DNA from: Entophlyctis helioformis
Lineage: Eukaryota > Chytridiomycota > Chytridiomycetes > Chytridiales > Chytriomycetaceae
Direction: 5' to 3'
Assembly (NCBI GenBank): GCA_025526915.1
Contig: JAHLKH010000093.1
Location: 34,102 to 98,101 of the forward strand
DNA: 64,000 bases
Below are positions 57,034 through 64,000 of the stretch, piece after piece. Position 1 is the first letter of the stretch, and every line of letters begins with the position of its first letter. The position numbers were made by a program, and so were the translations under genes. Under the pieces are notes generated by a model that was not told where the DNA came from, did no database searches, and saw nothing but the letters and a program-made list of their open reading frames with translations.

Positions 57034-58902
57034 AATGGCAATCCTGCCACTTACCTTCAGAAGCACTCGCATGCCAGGATGGTCAGGCATGTCCTCTCCA
57101 TGTTGATCCGGCACGTCCTCATTGTGTTGATCAGATGCATTCCCCTTGGCTTGTTGCACTTTGCCATTGATGGCTGCAGCGAGTGTCATGAACCATCCTG
57201 TGATCGTGCGGCCCAGCTTTTCGAGCTGCAGATGCAGTGCAAATCGACTCCCAGCAACCCATCTGTGGCATAACATGCATGTCAGCAAGCATCTTCAAGT
57301 ATTGCAGTGTGGCATACACAACTTACGTCTTGTCGCTCTCTGATGCAGCTGTTTCAGTCTGGCGGTCTTGCCGGTGTGCACTCTCCTTGTTGTTGTCAAT
57401 GGTCTTGTTGATCACAGCATCTGCAGCTTCCTTTTTGCGGTTCTTCTCGTACGTGGCCTTCCTGGTTGCTGAGAGTAGGAGTTGTGCCTGTTGAGGTCCA
57501 ATGCACCATCAGCATTGTGTGCAATATGTCCAAAATCACAAACAGTGCATGTGGACTGACCGTTGTCTTGTTGTCAGCAGATGGATCAACATACAAGACC
57601 TTGCTGGCAGCCACGCGAGCATGCTCATTGTGGGAGGGGCCAACTGGAGTGGATGCATCCAACTCAGCCTGTTGGATGTAAAATCAGTGACTGTGCAAAG
57701 TCAACACATCCATACACAGCAAGCAAAGTTGAAGACATACAGCAGATCGCTTGAGGATTGATTCCAGAATGGCAACTGCATCTTCCCGCTTCTTGCCAAG
57801 TGTTGACAGATGGAGATCAGGCAGGCCGTGATCCATGGGATGTGTCAGGCGTTCCAGCCACTTCAAAGCCTTGATCTGTATGTCCACAAATTTGGAGAGC
57901 TTCTTCAAAGAGATGCCTGTCCGGTGGTGGTGTCGACTCTTGCATCCACCTTCCAAAAGAGTGGTGCATTCAGACAAATGTGCTGTGAGTACAGAGTGTG
58001 GCATCATCCAACAGCAGTCTCAAAGTACCTGGCGTTGCTGTCTTCCTGAATGGTGGATATGCAAGCTTGTTGAACTGTCTGCGCAGCTTTGATGCAACAT
58101 CCTGTCCAACAAGCAGTGGATGAGTGGGATGTTTCAAGGCAAGGAATGCACATGCATCCAGTCATGCAACAACATACATGTCCATCACGAATGATCTTAT
58201 CTCCTTTGTTGAACTCGGTGTGCATTTCTGCTGCAGGAGACTTCTTGCATACAATCCCAATGAGCTCTGCACTGGCTGTAGTACTGGGCCGCCAGACGGG
58301 CTTGCCGGCTGGTCTCGGGGCAGTGAGTATGCACGCAGGGGAACGGCGGGCAGACGACTGCAAGAACGGGGGAAACCAGAGCGGCCAGTGCGGCCCGACA
58401 ATGTCTGTCCGGTCACGTGGGTCACGTGGATCATGTGGATCACATGACCGCGACCGAGCATCCGTTACACTGGCTGTCTTGCTGATCTCTGCCAGAACGT
58501 TGCGGCCAGTGAATCCATTGGTGTTGCAAGCGACGTGATCTGCTGCGTGTAACAGAACACAGTCAACAGCAACTGGACATCCCTTGACTTGTTCCAGCAA
58601 AGTGTTGAGTCGCTTGGTGTTGATGATGCCTTCGACTTGCTGCTTGACATCTTCCTGGGAGAGATGGACAACATCAGGGCCTTGCTTGCCTTGCCGGGCC
58701 TTGGGGTGAACAAGAATACAGTCGCGATGTAGCCGGCAGCTGCATTGCAATCCAATCAAACACAGAATGCCAAGTCAGTCATACAACACACACCAAGCAA
58801 TGGCATGCATGTGTACCTTGTGGTGGTTGTGCCAACAGCTGTGCTGCTGTCAATGGCATGTAGGGATGGACAGTCAGTAGAGTGTTGTGCATGCAAATGC
58901 AT
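53009..58902 (-). CDS. Fanzor (eukaryotic TnpB-like RNA-guided nuclease) with long N-terminal extension
   Basis: Fifteen exons, all phase-linked: 58902-58817, 58739-58178, 58101-58029, 57982-57741, 57668-57561, 57487-57327, 57262-57055, 56942-55238, 55173-54784, 54699-54616, 54551-54502, 54424-54192, 54120-53970, 53875-53616, 53530-53009. The C-terminal part is TnpB/Fanzor-like: an IKTDGYS segment (exon 55173-54784), RuvC-I Asp in VVSFDWGQR (54,320-54,322), a four-Cys zinc ribbon (CPQC...CTDC, 53,420-53,494), and RuvC-III HRDVLGATNI (Asp at 53,402-53,404). The RuvC-II Glu is not identified. The roughly 1,100 upstream residues are unassigned. Frame breaks: one base missing near 55,521 and 53,748, one extra near 55,991. 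The chain may continue upstream into the XPG-like module. ATG 58,902 is the first possible independent start. Confidence 0.75.
54631..54666 (-). repeat. 12-bp tandem repeat inside a Fanzor exon
   Basis: Three copies of CATCATCCAAGC (plus strand), encoding repeated Leu-Asp-Asp-Gly on the minus strand in exon 54699-54616. The repeat keeps frame and is probably a flexible acidic linker. Confidence 0.75.
56986..57033 (+). repeat. (GGCA)n tetranucleotide repeat in a Fanzor intron
   Basis: Twelve near-perfect GGCA units in the intron between exons 57262-57055 and 56942-55238. Confidence 0.9.
58277..58469 (-). mobile_element. Solo LTR inserted in frame in a Fanzor-chain exon
   Basis: A 193-bp element bounded by TGTA...TACA and flanked by the 5-bp direct duplication CTGGC at 58272-58276 and 58470-58474. 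On the minus strand it starts TGTAACGGATGCTCGG and ends CAGTACTACA, matching both ends of the LTR at 60375-60631. It lacks that copy's internal tandem duplication. The element plus one target duplication is 198 bp, which is 66 codons, so the host exon stays open across it. Confidence 0.88.
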
Positions 58903-58925
58903 CTGTGCCACAATGCCATGACCAG

Positions 58926-60171
58926 TCAAACAAAATCTTGCCTCTGCGCTGGTGCATCACCAGATGGGCTGCTGTGACTGGATGGGGATGTGGTCTCACC
59001 AACAGAGCTTCCTGATTCATCGTGGTGGACAAAAACGCCAAAGGCGTTCAGGAAGCTCTTGGTGAGGGCCACACCACCATCCAGCAACAACAGATCCTTG
59101 CAGTATGCATCCTTGATTGCATTTGCAAATGCAACTGCCTTGTCGCGGTCATGGAGGTGGGCACAGTAGTCGACCGGCTTGATGCCTGCCTTTCTGGCTG
59201 CGGCCTCGACAAACTTGTTGATGAACTTGACAGCGGCAGGTAGACCTTCCATGTCATGGGAGTGGCAATGTGCATTAGTCATCATCACAACATGGATGGC
59301 AAGCAAGAGCAGAGTCATGCAATGAACATACCTCGCCCGTAGCAATCATGATAGTCATTCTTGGCCATGGAGGCGGCCAGCTGACATGCCAGGGGGAAGT
59401 TGTACAACCGTAAGGCTGCTGCAGTAGATGCAGCGCCACTGTAGTTGTACAATCGGACCTGGCTGACATGTCCCTTCTGCATGCATGTCAGGATGACAGG
59501 GCAGCATCCAGTACAATGCACAGCCAGGTCCGAGTCCCCAGCAATGACAGCCATTGGCATGCCATTGCTGGGATGCAGGTTGTCAGCCATTGATCATAAA
59601 CAACAGATACCATGGTGATGAATACCTTGGCTCGCGTGCATAGAAGGCAGCCTTGCGGGCGATGCAGACATCAGACTCGTTGTCACACTGATGGACAGTG
59701 TGTTGCGACGATGGGCCAAGGATTGCCGCGATTGCCTCAGCAATGTTCTTCTTGTCTGACCGTGTAAGAGTGAAGGAGCCAAGTAGTGCCTTTCTCTCCT
59801 TCCTGCAGCATCAACTAAAAGTTAGAATCATGTGTATGAAGCACAAAGAGGCAGACATACCAAGACAAACGTCCAGACCGTCCATGCTTGCGGCGCCAGT
59901 AGATGGATCGCTGGATGGCAGCCACTGATTGAAGTACTCGAAGAGCACGGCTGCTATATGCGCGCTTGATTCCCGTCTCGGCAAGCCTGCCATCGACATG
60001 GAACTGTAGGACCCGCCCGTCACCGACCGACTTGAGAAACGTCTTGAGAACAGGTGCAACGATTGTCACCCACTCATCAACAGACGACGGCCGGTGGAAA
60101 GCGGCCAGCCCACGTAGCGGTCCGTAGAAGATGCTCAGTGCATCAACATGTATGACACTGGATGCACTCAT
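58926..60171 (-). CDS. XPG/FEN1-like (PIN superfamily) 5'-nuclease module
   Basis: Exons 60171-59861, 59802-59626, 59567-59332 and 59245 to the TGA at 58926 give about 350 residues. Acidic positions of the XPG/FEN fold are visible: HVDALSIFYG at the N-terminus; VLQFHVDGRLAETGIKRAYSSR, like the N-region Asp-Gly with basic residues; CDNESDVCIARKA, like the internal EAEA block; and AVIAGDSDLAV (59,528-59,536), like the SxDxD block. These enzymes cut flap or branched DNA, or act as RNA nucleases. The TGA at 58,926-58,928 directly follows an A/T run. Adding one base there keeps the frame open into the following Fanzor exons with natural sequence, so this may be the N-terminus of one fused protein. 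The 5' end may be cut by the retrotransposon LTR. Confidence 0.68.
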
Positions 60172-60374
60172 GTGTGGTTGCAGTGGTGGTGGTGGTCGTG
60201 GCGGTTGTGGTGGCAGTTGTATCCGAGGTGCCGGTAGAAGGGCTGGCCGCTGGTGCAGAGGAGGTGGCAGCGTATACAGCCGACGGAAAGCTGGTGGCCG
60301 CAGAGGTGCTGGTGCTGTCAGAAGCGACGGCAGATGGGGTAGAAGAGGTGGTGGTGGCAGCAGAGGAGGCAGTG
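60172..60374 (-). other. Ser/Thr-rich coding-like stretch between the XPG-like module and the LTR
   Basis: On the minus strand this is an open, Ser/Thr/Ala-rich frame running up to the LTR border. It reaches the XPG-like start one base out of frame (near 60,172). It looks like the interrupted N-terminal extension of that protein rather than a promoter. Confidence 0.4.
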
Positions 60375-60631
60375 TGTAACGGATGCTCGGTCGCGGTCAC
60401 GTGATCCACGTGACCCACGTGACCGGACAGACATCGCCCGGCCGCGTCCCCCGCTCTGGTTGCCCCCGTTCTTGCAGTCGTCTGCCCGCCCTTCCTCGCG
60501 TGCATACTCACTGCCCCTGCAACCAGGTCCGTGCTTATGTCTCAATGAAGTCGTCTGCCCGCCCTTCCTCGCGTGCATACTCACTGCCCCTGCAACCAGC
60601 CGGCAAGTCCGTCTGGCGGCCCAGTACTACA
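60375..60631 (+). repeat. 5' long terminal repeat with internal tandem duplication
   Basis: A 257-bp repeat, TGTAAC...CTACA. It contains a 50-bp segment present twice (about 60,478-60,527 and 60,549-60,598) with a 21-bp spacer, which accounts for most of the extra length over the solo LTR at 58277-58469. E-box-like CACGTG repeats lie near its start (60,398-60,424). Confidence 0.85.
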
Positions 60632-60728
60632 GCAAGAACCCCCCTTTCGACGCCGTCGGCCGCCGTTCCCCGCCGCCGTCGATCGATTTTTCCGTCGATT
60701 TTTCCGTCGATTTTTCCGTTTTTTTCGG

Positions 60729-63188
60729 ATGGCCGTCGAGCATTCGCCCAGGGCCTCGGCTCACTCAGCCGCCGCCCCCTCGGGCACCGACCAGGACCTC
60801 CTCGGCGAGGCCTCGTTCGATACGGCCCCCTCGTTCATTGATGCCACCCCCTTAAGGTTCCAGCGCCGCCTCGACCCTGCGGGTACGTCGTCTGTCTTGA
60901 TGGCCGACTCTGCTCTGGGCGTGTCTTTTAGCGCCTCAGCGGCGCACCGCCAATCCTCGGCCGACCTGTTGGGCCGCCACGATGCGGGTTCCGGTCGGCA
61001 CCAAGAGGCGTTCCTCTCCAGCACGCCGGCCGCCCAGCCGGGCGCCGCAAGCCGCCCTGAGCAGCCTGGCACCACAGTCGATGACTACATGATTGCGGAG
61101 CTGGCACGCCTTGGCACGGTGACATTGGACACCGGCCGCGCACTCAAGGCGACCACATCATCTGCGGCCGCTGCCCACGCAGCCCTCAACGATCTGCGGC
61201 TTCAGCTGCAGTCGGACCGCGACATGGCCGCCAGGCAGGCCGAGGCCTACTCCAATGCCATCCAGCTCCACCACCAACGCATGGTGGCACTCTTTGACTC
61301 CGTCGAGGCCAACTCAGAGGCCATACAGGGCTTGCAGAAGAGCGTCGCCAACACGTCGGAATCCGTGATCGCACTGGAGCAGGCCCTCTCAGATGCCGTC
61401 GCCAAGGCCACCAGAACGGCAAACGCCGCGTTGGCGCAGGCCTCAGCCACAGCCGCCCAGCAGACTGCGCATTCGGTCCAGGCGCTTGGGTCCTCGGTGG
61501 ACTCGCGTCCGACCCTCGCGTCTGGATCCTCGGTGGATGCCCGCAGCCCTGCCAAGCTGTTTGCAGACAACCTGGGCAGCAAGCTTGTGCCATTCCAGGG
61601 CTTTGTGATGGTTGAGGGTTCGATGGACGTCGATTGGACGGCCACCCACGCGGCTTTCAAGCCGTTCGCCCTCGCCATCGAGATGGCTTATGGCAACACC
61701 TGCGAGTCGCTGTCATGCACCTCGATTCCCATGCCGCGGATCTTTGGGCAGCTCCTGAATGCCTTCCAGGGAGCCGCGCTCCAGGAGGTCACCACCTGGT
61801 ACATCGACAACAAGGCCGACGCCTTGTCGTTCACATTCGACACGTTCCTCGAGCACCTCCGGTCGACTTACACGCACCAGGACTCGGCCCGGATCAGCGC
61901 CAAGGCCAAGCTTGCCTCTGACTTCCCGCCGCTGTCGTGCCACGGCTGGGCCCCCCAGGACTGGGTACCCCGCGCGGAGGCGCTGTTCAAGGTTGCCGGC
62001 CACTCGGAGCAGCTCAAGATCGACTTCATCCTGGGCCGCCTCAAGGCGACGCCCTCGGAAACGTTCTCCTCGTACGCGGCCATCCGGGATTACCTCATGG
62101 CCCTGCACACGCGGAAGGCCAACCACAAGCAGTCAACCGCGCTGGCCACTGCTGAGGCAGCCGCCGCCAAGGCCCTCGAGCCCAAGTCGAAGCCCAGCCC
62201 GAGCAAGACGGCTGCCACGCCGCCGCGTTCTTGGAGCTCCTCATCGCCCAAGGCTGCCACCCCTGCGCCCTCTGGCAACAACAGCGCGTCTGAGACACGT
62301 AGGGCTGCCTCGCCCGCTGCGACAGCCGACCATGCCAGCCGATCGCCTAGCCAGCGCCCGCCCCACTCTAAGGTCGGGCGCATCGCGGCAAAGGCCAAGG
62401 CACCCGGGTATGTTCGCTCGCCCCCTCTGGCTCCTCCTGCCCCTGCGGCCAAGCACGCTTCGGCGGCTAAGCCTGCAGCCGTGCGTAAGCCCAATGCTGA
62501 CACCGAACCTCCATTGGTCCCTGCCCGTGACGACGGCGCACCAGCAATGGCTCCGGCTCGCGGTCGCTCGAAACCGTCTCGTCGTTCTCAGACGACGGGA
62601 CCCAGTACAGCGACGCAGACGAAGAAGAGTGACCCTTTGGGCGGTGTTGCGAATAAAAAGATGCCCTCTGTGGCCCCTGATCACCCTGTTTGTCCTGTGT
62701 TGCCGCCGTCGCGACTGAAGGAGGGGCACCTGGCTCCTGTGAAGCCCATCACAGAGAACCGGTGCACCTTCCCTGTCTTCTTAGACAATCGCAGCGCCAG
62801 CGTCCTGGTGGACACTGGCAGCAGCGCGAATCTAGTGGCTCGCCATTGGTTGGATGCCAATGGCCTGCTCGCCGCTGCCCGGCCGTTCACCCGGCAGGCG
62901 GTGACTCTCGAGTTTGCCAACGGCAACTTGCAGAGACTAGATTCGGAGGTCTACCTCACGCTGGCCGACAGATCAGCTGCGGTCAGCCAGGTGCGGTTCC
63001 TTGTCTACGATGGTGTGGATGATGTCATCCTGGGCATGCCATGGCTGCGCACCACCGCGGAGGCGTCATTCAACTTCCGTCGCAGTGTTTTCCGCTTCTC
63101 AACCGAGTCGCGCCCCCGATGTGCACCACATCTGGCAGCATGCGGACGCTCTGCCGTCTGCTGTCCCCCACCACCGGCCGCACTCTGA
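60729..63188 (+). CDS. Retrotransposon Gag-protease polyprotein
   Basis: An 819-residue ORF from the ATG at 60,729. The N-terminal 90 residues are Ser/Pro-rich and a coiled-coil region follows (about 110-260, with IALEQALSDAVAKATRTANAA). A capsid-like domain holds LQEVTTWYIDNKADALSFTFD and SFDTFLEHLRSTY-type helices. A basic Ser/Pro/Ala region comes next; no CCHC zinc knuckle is seen. The C-terminal 150 residues form an aspartic protease: VLVDTGSSANLV (catalytic DTG), then VDDVILGMPWL. The ORF ends shortly after the protease while the downstream frame is +1 relative to it, with overlap from 63,001. Confidence 0.85.
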   Translation: MAVEHSPRASAHSAAAPSGTDQDLLGEASFDTAPSFIDATPLRFQRRLDPAGTSSVLMADSALGVSFSASAAHRQSSADLLGRHDAGSGRHQEAFLSSTPAAQPGAASRPEQPGTTVDDYMIAELARLGTVTLDTGRALKATTSSAAAAHAALNDLRLQLQSDRDMAARQAEAYSNAIQLHHQRMVALFDSVEANSEAIQGLQKSVANTSESVIALEQALSDAVAKATRTANAALAQASATAAQQTAHSVQALGSSVDSRPTLASGSSVDARSPAKLFADNLGSKLVPFQGFVMVEGSMDVDWTATHAAFKPFALAIEMAYGNTCESLSCTSIPMPRIFGQLLNAFQGAALQEVTTWYIDNKADALSFTFDTFLEHLRSTYTHQDSARISAKAKLASDFPPLSCHGWAPQDWVPRAEALFKVAGHSEQLKIDFILGRLKATPSETFSSYAAIRDYLMALHTRKANHKQSTALATAEAAAAKALEPKSKPSPSKTAATPPRSWSSSSPKAATPAPSGNNSASETRRAASPAATADHASRSPSQRPPHSKVGRIAAKAKAPGYVRSPPLAPPAPAAKHASAAKPAAVRKPNADTEPPLVPARDDGAPAMAPARGRSKPSRRSQTTGPSTATQTKKSDPLGGVANKKMPSVAPDHPVCPVLPPSRLKEGHLAPVKPITENRCTFPVFLDNRSASVLVDTGSSANLVARHWLDANGLLAAARPFTRQAVTLEFANGNLQRLDSEVYLTLADRSAAVSQVRFLVYDGVDDVILGMPWLRTTAEASFNFRRSVFRFSTESRPRCAPHLAACGRSAVCCPPPPAAL

Positions 63189-64000
63189 CATCGTGGTTAC
63201 CATGTCGGACATCCTCGCCCATCCGGACGAGTACGCGGAGCTGGTTTATGTGGATGACCTGCCTGAGGACCGTGAGGCAGCTGCCGATGCGCGCCTTCGC
63301 GTCGCGGCTGCAAACGGCCTCACCCCGGACGAGCTGAAGGAGAAGTACCCCTACCTTCCAGTCTGCCCGGACGAGGAGACGCAGAAGGCATTCATCGACT
63401 ACTACGAGGTCTGCTGCCCGCCGCAAGGCCGTGCGCACGACTCGGAGTTCGAGATTGCGATCCCTTTCATTAAGGATGCGCAGCTGCCGCCGCGTCGTGG
63501 CCTCAAGAGACTGAATCAGGATGCATCCATAGCGCTCAAGAAGCAGCTGGACGAGTGGTACACCAAAGGTTACATCCGCCGCTCGTCATCGCCTTTGGGC
63601 GCCGGCACGCTCTTTGTCCGCAAGAAGGATGGTTCGCTGCGGTTGGTCATTGACTACCGCCGGCTTGAACAACATCTCGGTGAAGTTCCACAGTGCCGAT
63701 CCCGGAGATTGAGACCCCTCCGTGATAACTTGGCAAACAAACCCTTCCGCTCGATGCTTGACATCCGCGAGGGCTTCCCTAACATCCGTGTTAAGGCGGA
63801 GGACCCAGTGGAAAACTGCGTTCTCCACCCAGTTTGGTCACTTTGAGTTCACGGTCATGCCTTTTGGGCTGACCAATGCTCCGGCTGTGTTTACACAAGC
63901 CATCCAGTCGACGCTCAATGAGCTGCTGGGCACGTGCGTCTCGGTGTACATGGACGACATCTACATCTACAGCGCGACGTACAAGGAGCATATCAAACAC
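63110..64000 (+). pseudogene. Retrotransposon reverse transcriptase region, partial and frame-broken
   Basis: The first part reads in the +1 frame relative to gag-protease: an acidic linker, then LPPRRGLKRLNQDASIALKKQLDEWY and LFVRKKDGSLRLVIDYRRL (RT block 2). After about 63,665 the frame changes at least three times before MPFGLTNAPAVF (about 63,858) and the catalytic YMDDI (63,947-63,961). These breaks make this copy unable to give full Pol as written, unless they are consensus errors. Integrase and RNase H would lie beyond the window. Confidence 0.75.

Larger units (their letters stand above)
60375..64000 (+). mobile_element. Ty3/Gypsy-type LTR retrotransposon, right end outside window
   Basis: Order seen: 5' LTR (60375-60631), leader with short repeats (a roughly 12-bp GTCGATTTTTCC unit three times at about 60,676-60,715), gag-protease ORF, then reverse transcriptase to the window edge. 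The position of protease directly before reverse transcriptase fits Ty3/Gypsy and also Copia; the RT sequence (MPFGLTNAPAVF, YMDDI) fits Ty3/Gypsy. The 3' LTR is not in the window. I could not identify a clear primer binding site after the LTR. Confidence 0.85.

Noticed and set aside
60143..60511. Minus-strand ORF through the LTR as a separate gene
   Set aside because: It combines LTR sequence with the Ser/Thr-rich stretch next to the XPG-like start. The LTR border lies in its middle.

Overview
The window reads as nuclear DNA of an early-diverging, zoospore-forming fungus, most likely a chytrid. It is GC-rich with high GC3 codon usage. Genes carry short GT-AG introns (about 50-200 nt) with CTGAC/CTAAC-like branch sites. 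The content is fungal (myosin-motor chitin synthase, GH18 chitinase, Pil1-type eisosome protein, AcuK/Ert1-type Zn2Cys6 factor). It also holds genes typical of flagellated lineages and lost in most Dikarya: an IP3 receptor channel, a CCP5-type tubulin deglutamylase and a Fanzor RNA-guided nuclease. The placement is inference from gene content, not a database match.

Layout. 0-6.2 kb: 3' end of an unknown gene, a histidine phosphatase 13 bp downstream, and a membrane-anchored protein kinase whose frame is broken. 6.5-11.9 kb: a type II membrane-anchored tyrosinase and a secreted M28 aminopeptidase, divergent. 12.3-25.3 kb (minus): CKS1, a roughly 10.7-kb IP3 receptor gene and an FetA/YbbL-like ABC ATPase, packed head to tail. 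25.4-34.3 kb: a small TATA-driven gene, an SDR remnant, a Pil1/Lsp1 eisosome protein, a Zn2Cys6-PAS regulator and a chitinase. 34.5-52.7 kb: myosin-chitin synthase, BRAP2/Etp1-like ubiquitin ligase, a START-domain membrane protein, CCP5 carboxypeptidase, a CDKN3-like phosphatase and a small stefin-like protein. 52.9-64 kb: a mobile, visibly less GC-rich block. It has an 18-exon minus-strand chain joining an XPG/FEN1-like nuclease module to a Fanzor (TnpB-like) nuclease, a solo LTR lying in frame inside one of its exons, and a Ty3/Gypsy-type retrotransposon running off the right edge.

Most notable results. (1) Every one of the 17 introns between 60,171 and 53,009 is phase-compatible, so the XPG/FEN1-like module and the Fanzor may form one protein of about 1,970 residues; the only barrier is a single TGA that disappears if one base is missing from an A/T run. 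(2) A 193-bp solo LTR with perfect 5-bp target duplications adds 198 bp (66 codons) in frame to that gene. (3) Many otherwise intact genes show single-base frame breaks at short runs, nearly all apparent losses. This fits consensus errors of a long-read assembly; the kinase, with six breaks, could instead be a real pseudogene. (4) Microexons of 11 nt (ABC Walker A loop) and 18 nt (CKS1) are needed to rebuild conserved motifs.

All exon boundaries were worked out by eye from frame, motif continuity and splice consensus. No alignment, HMM or database search was run.
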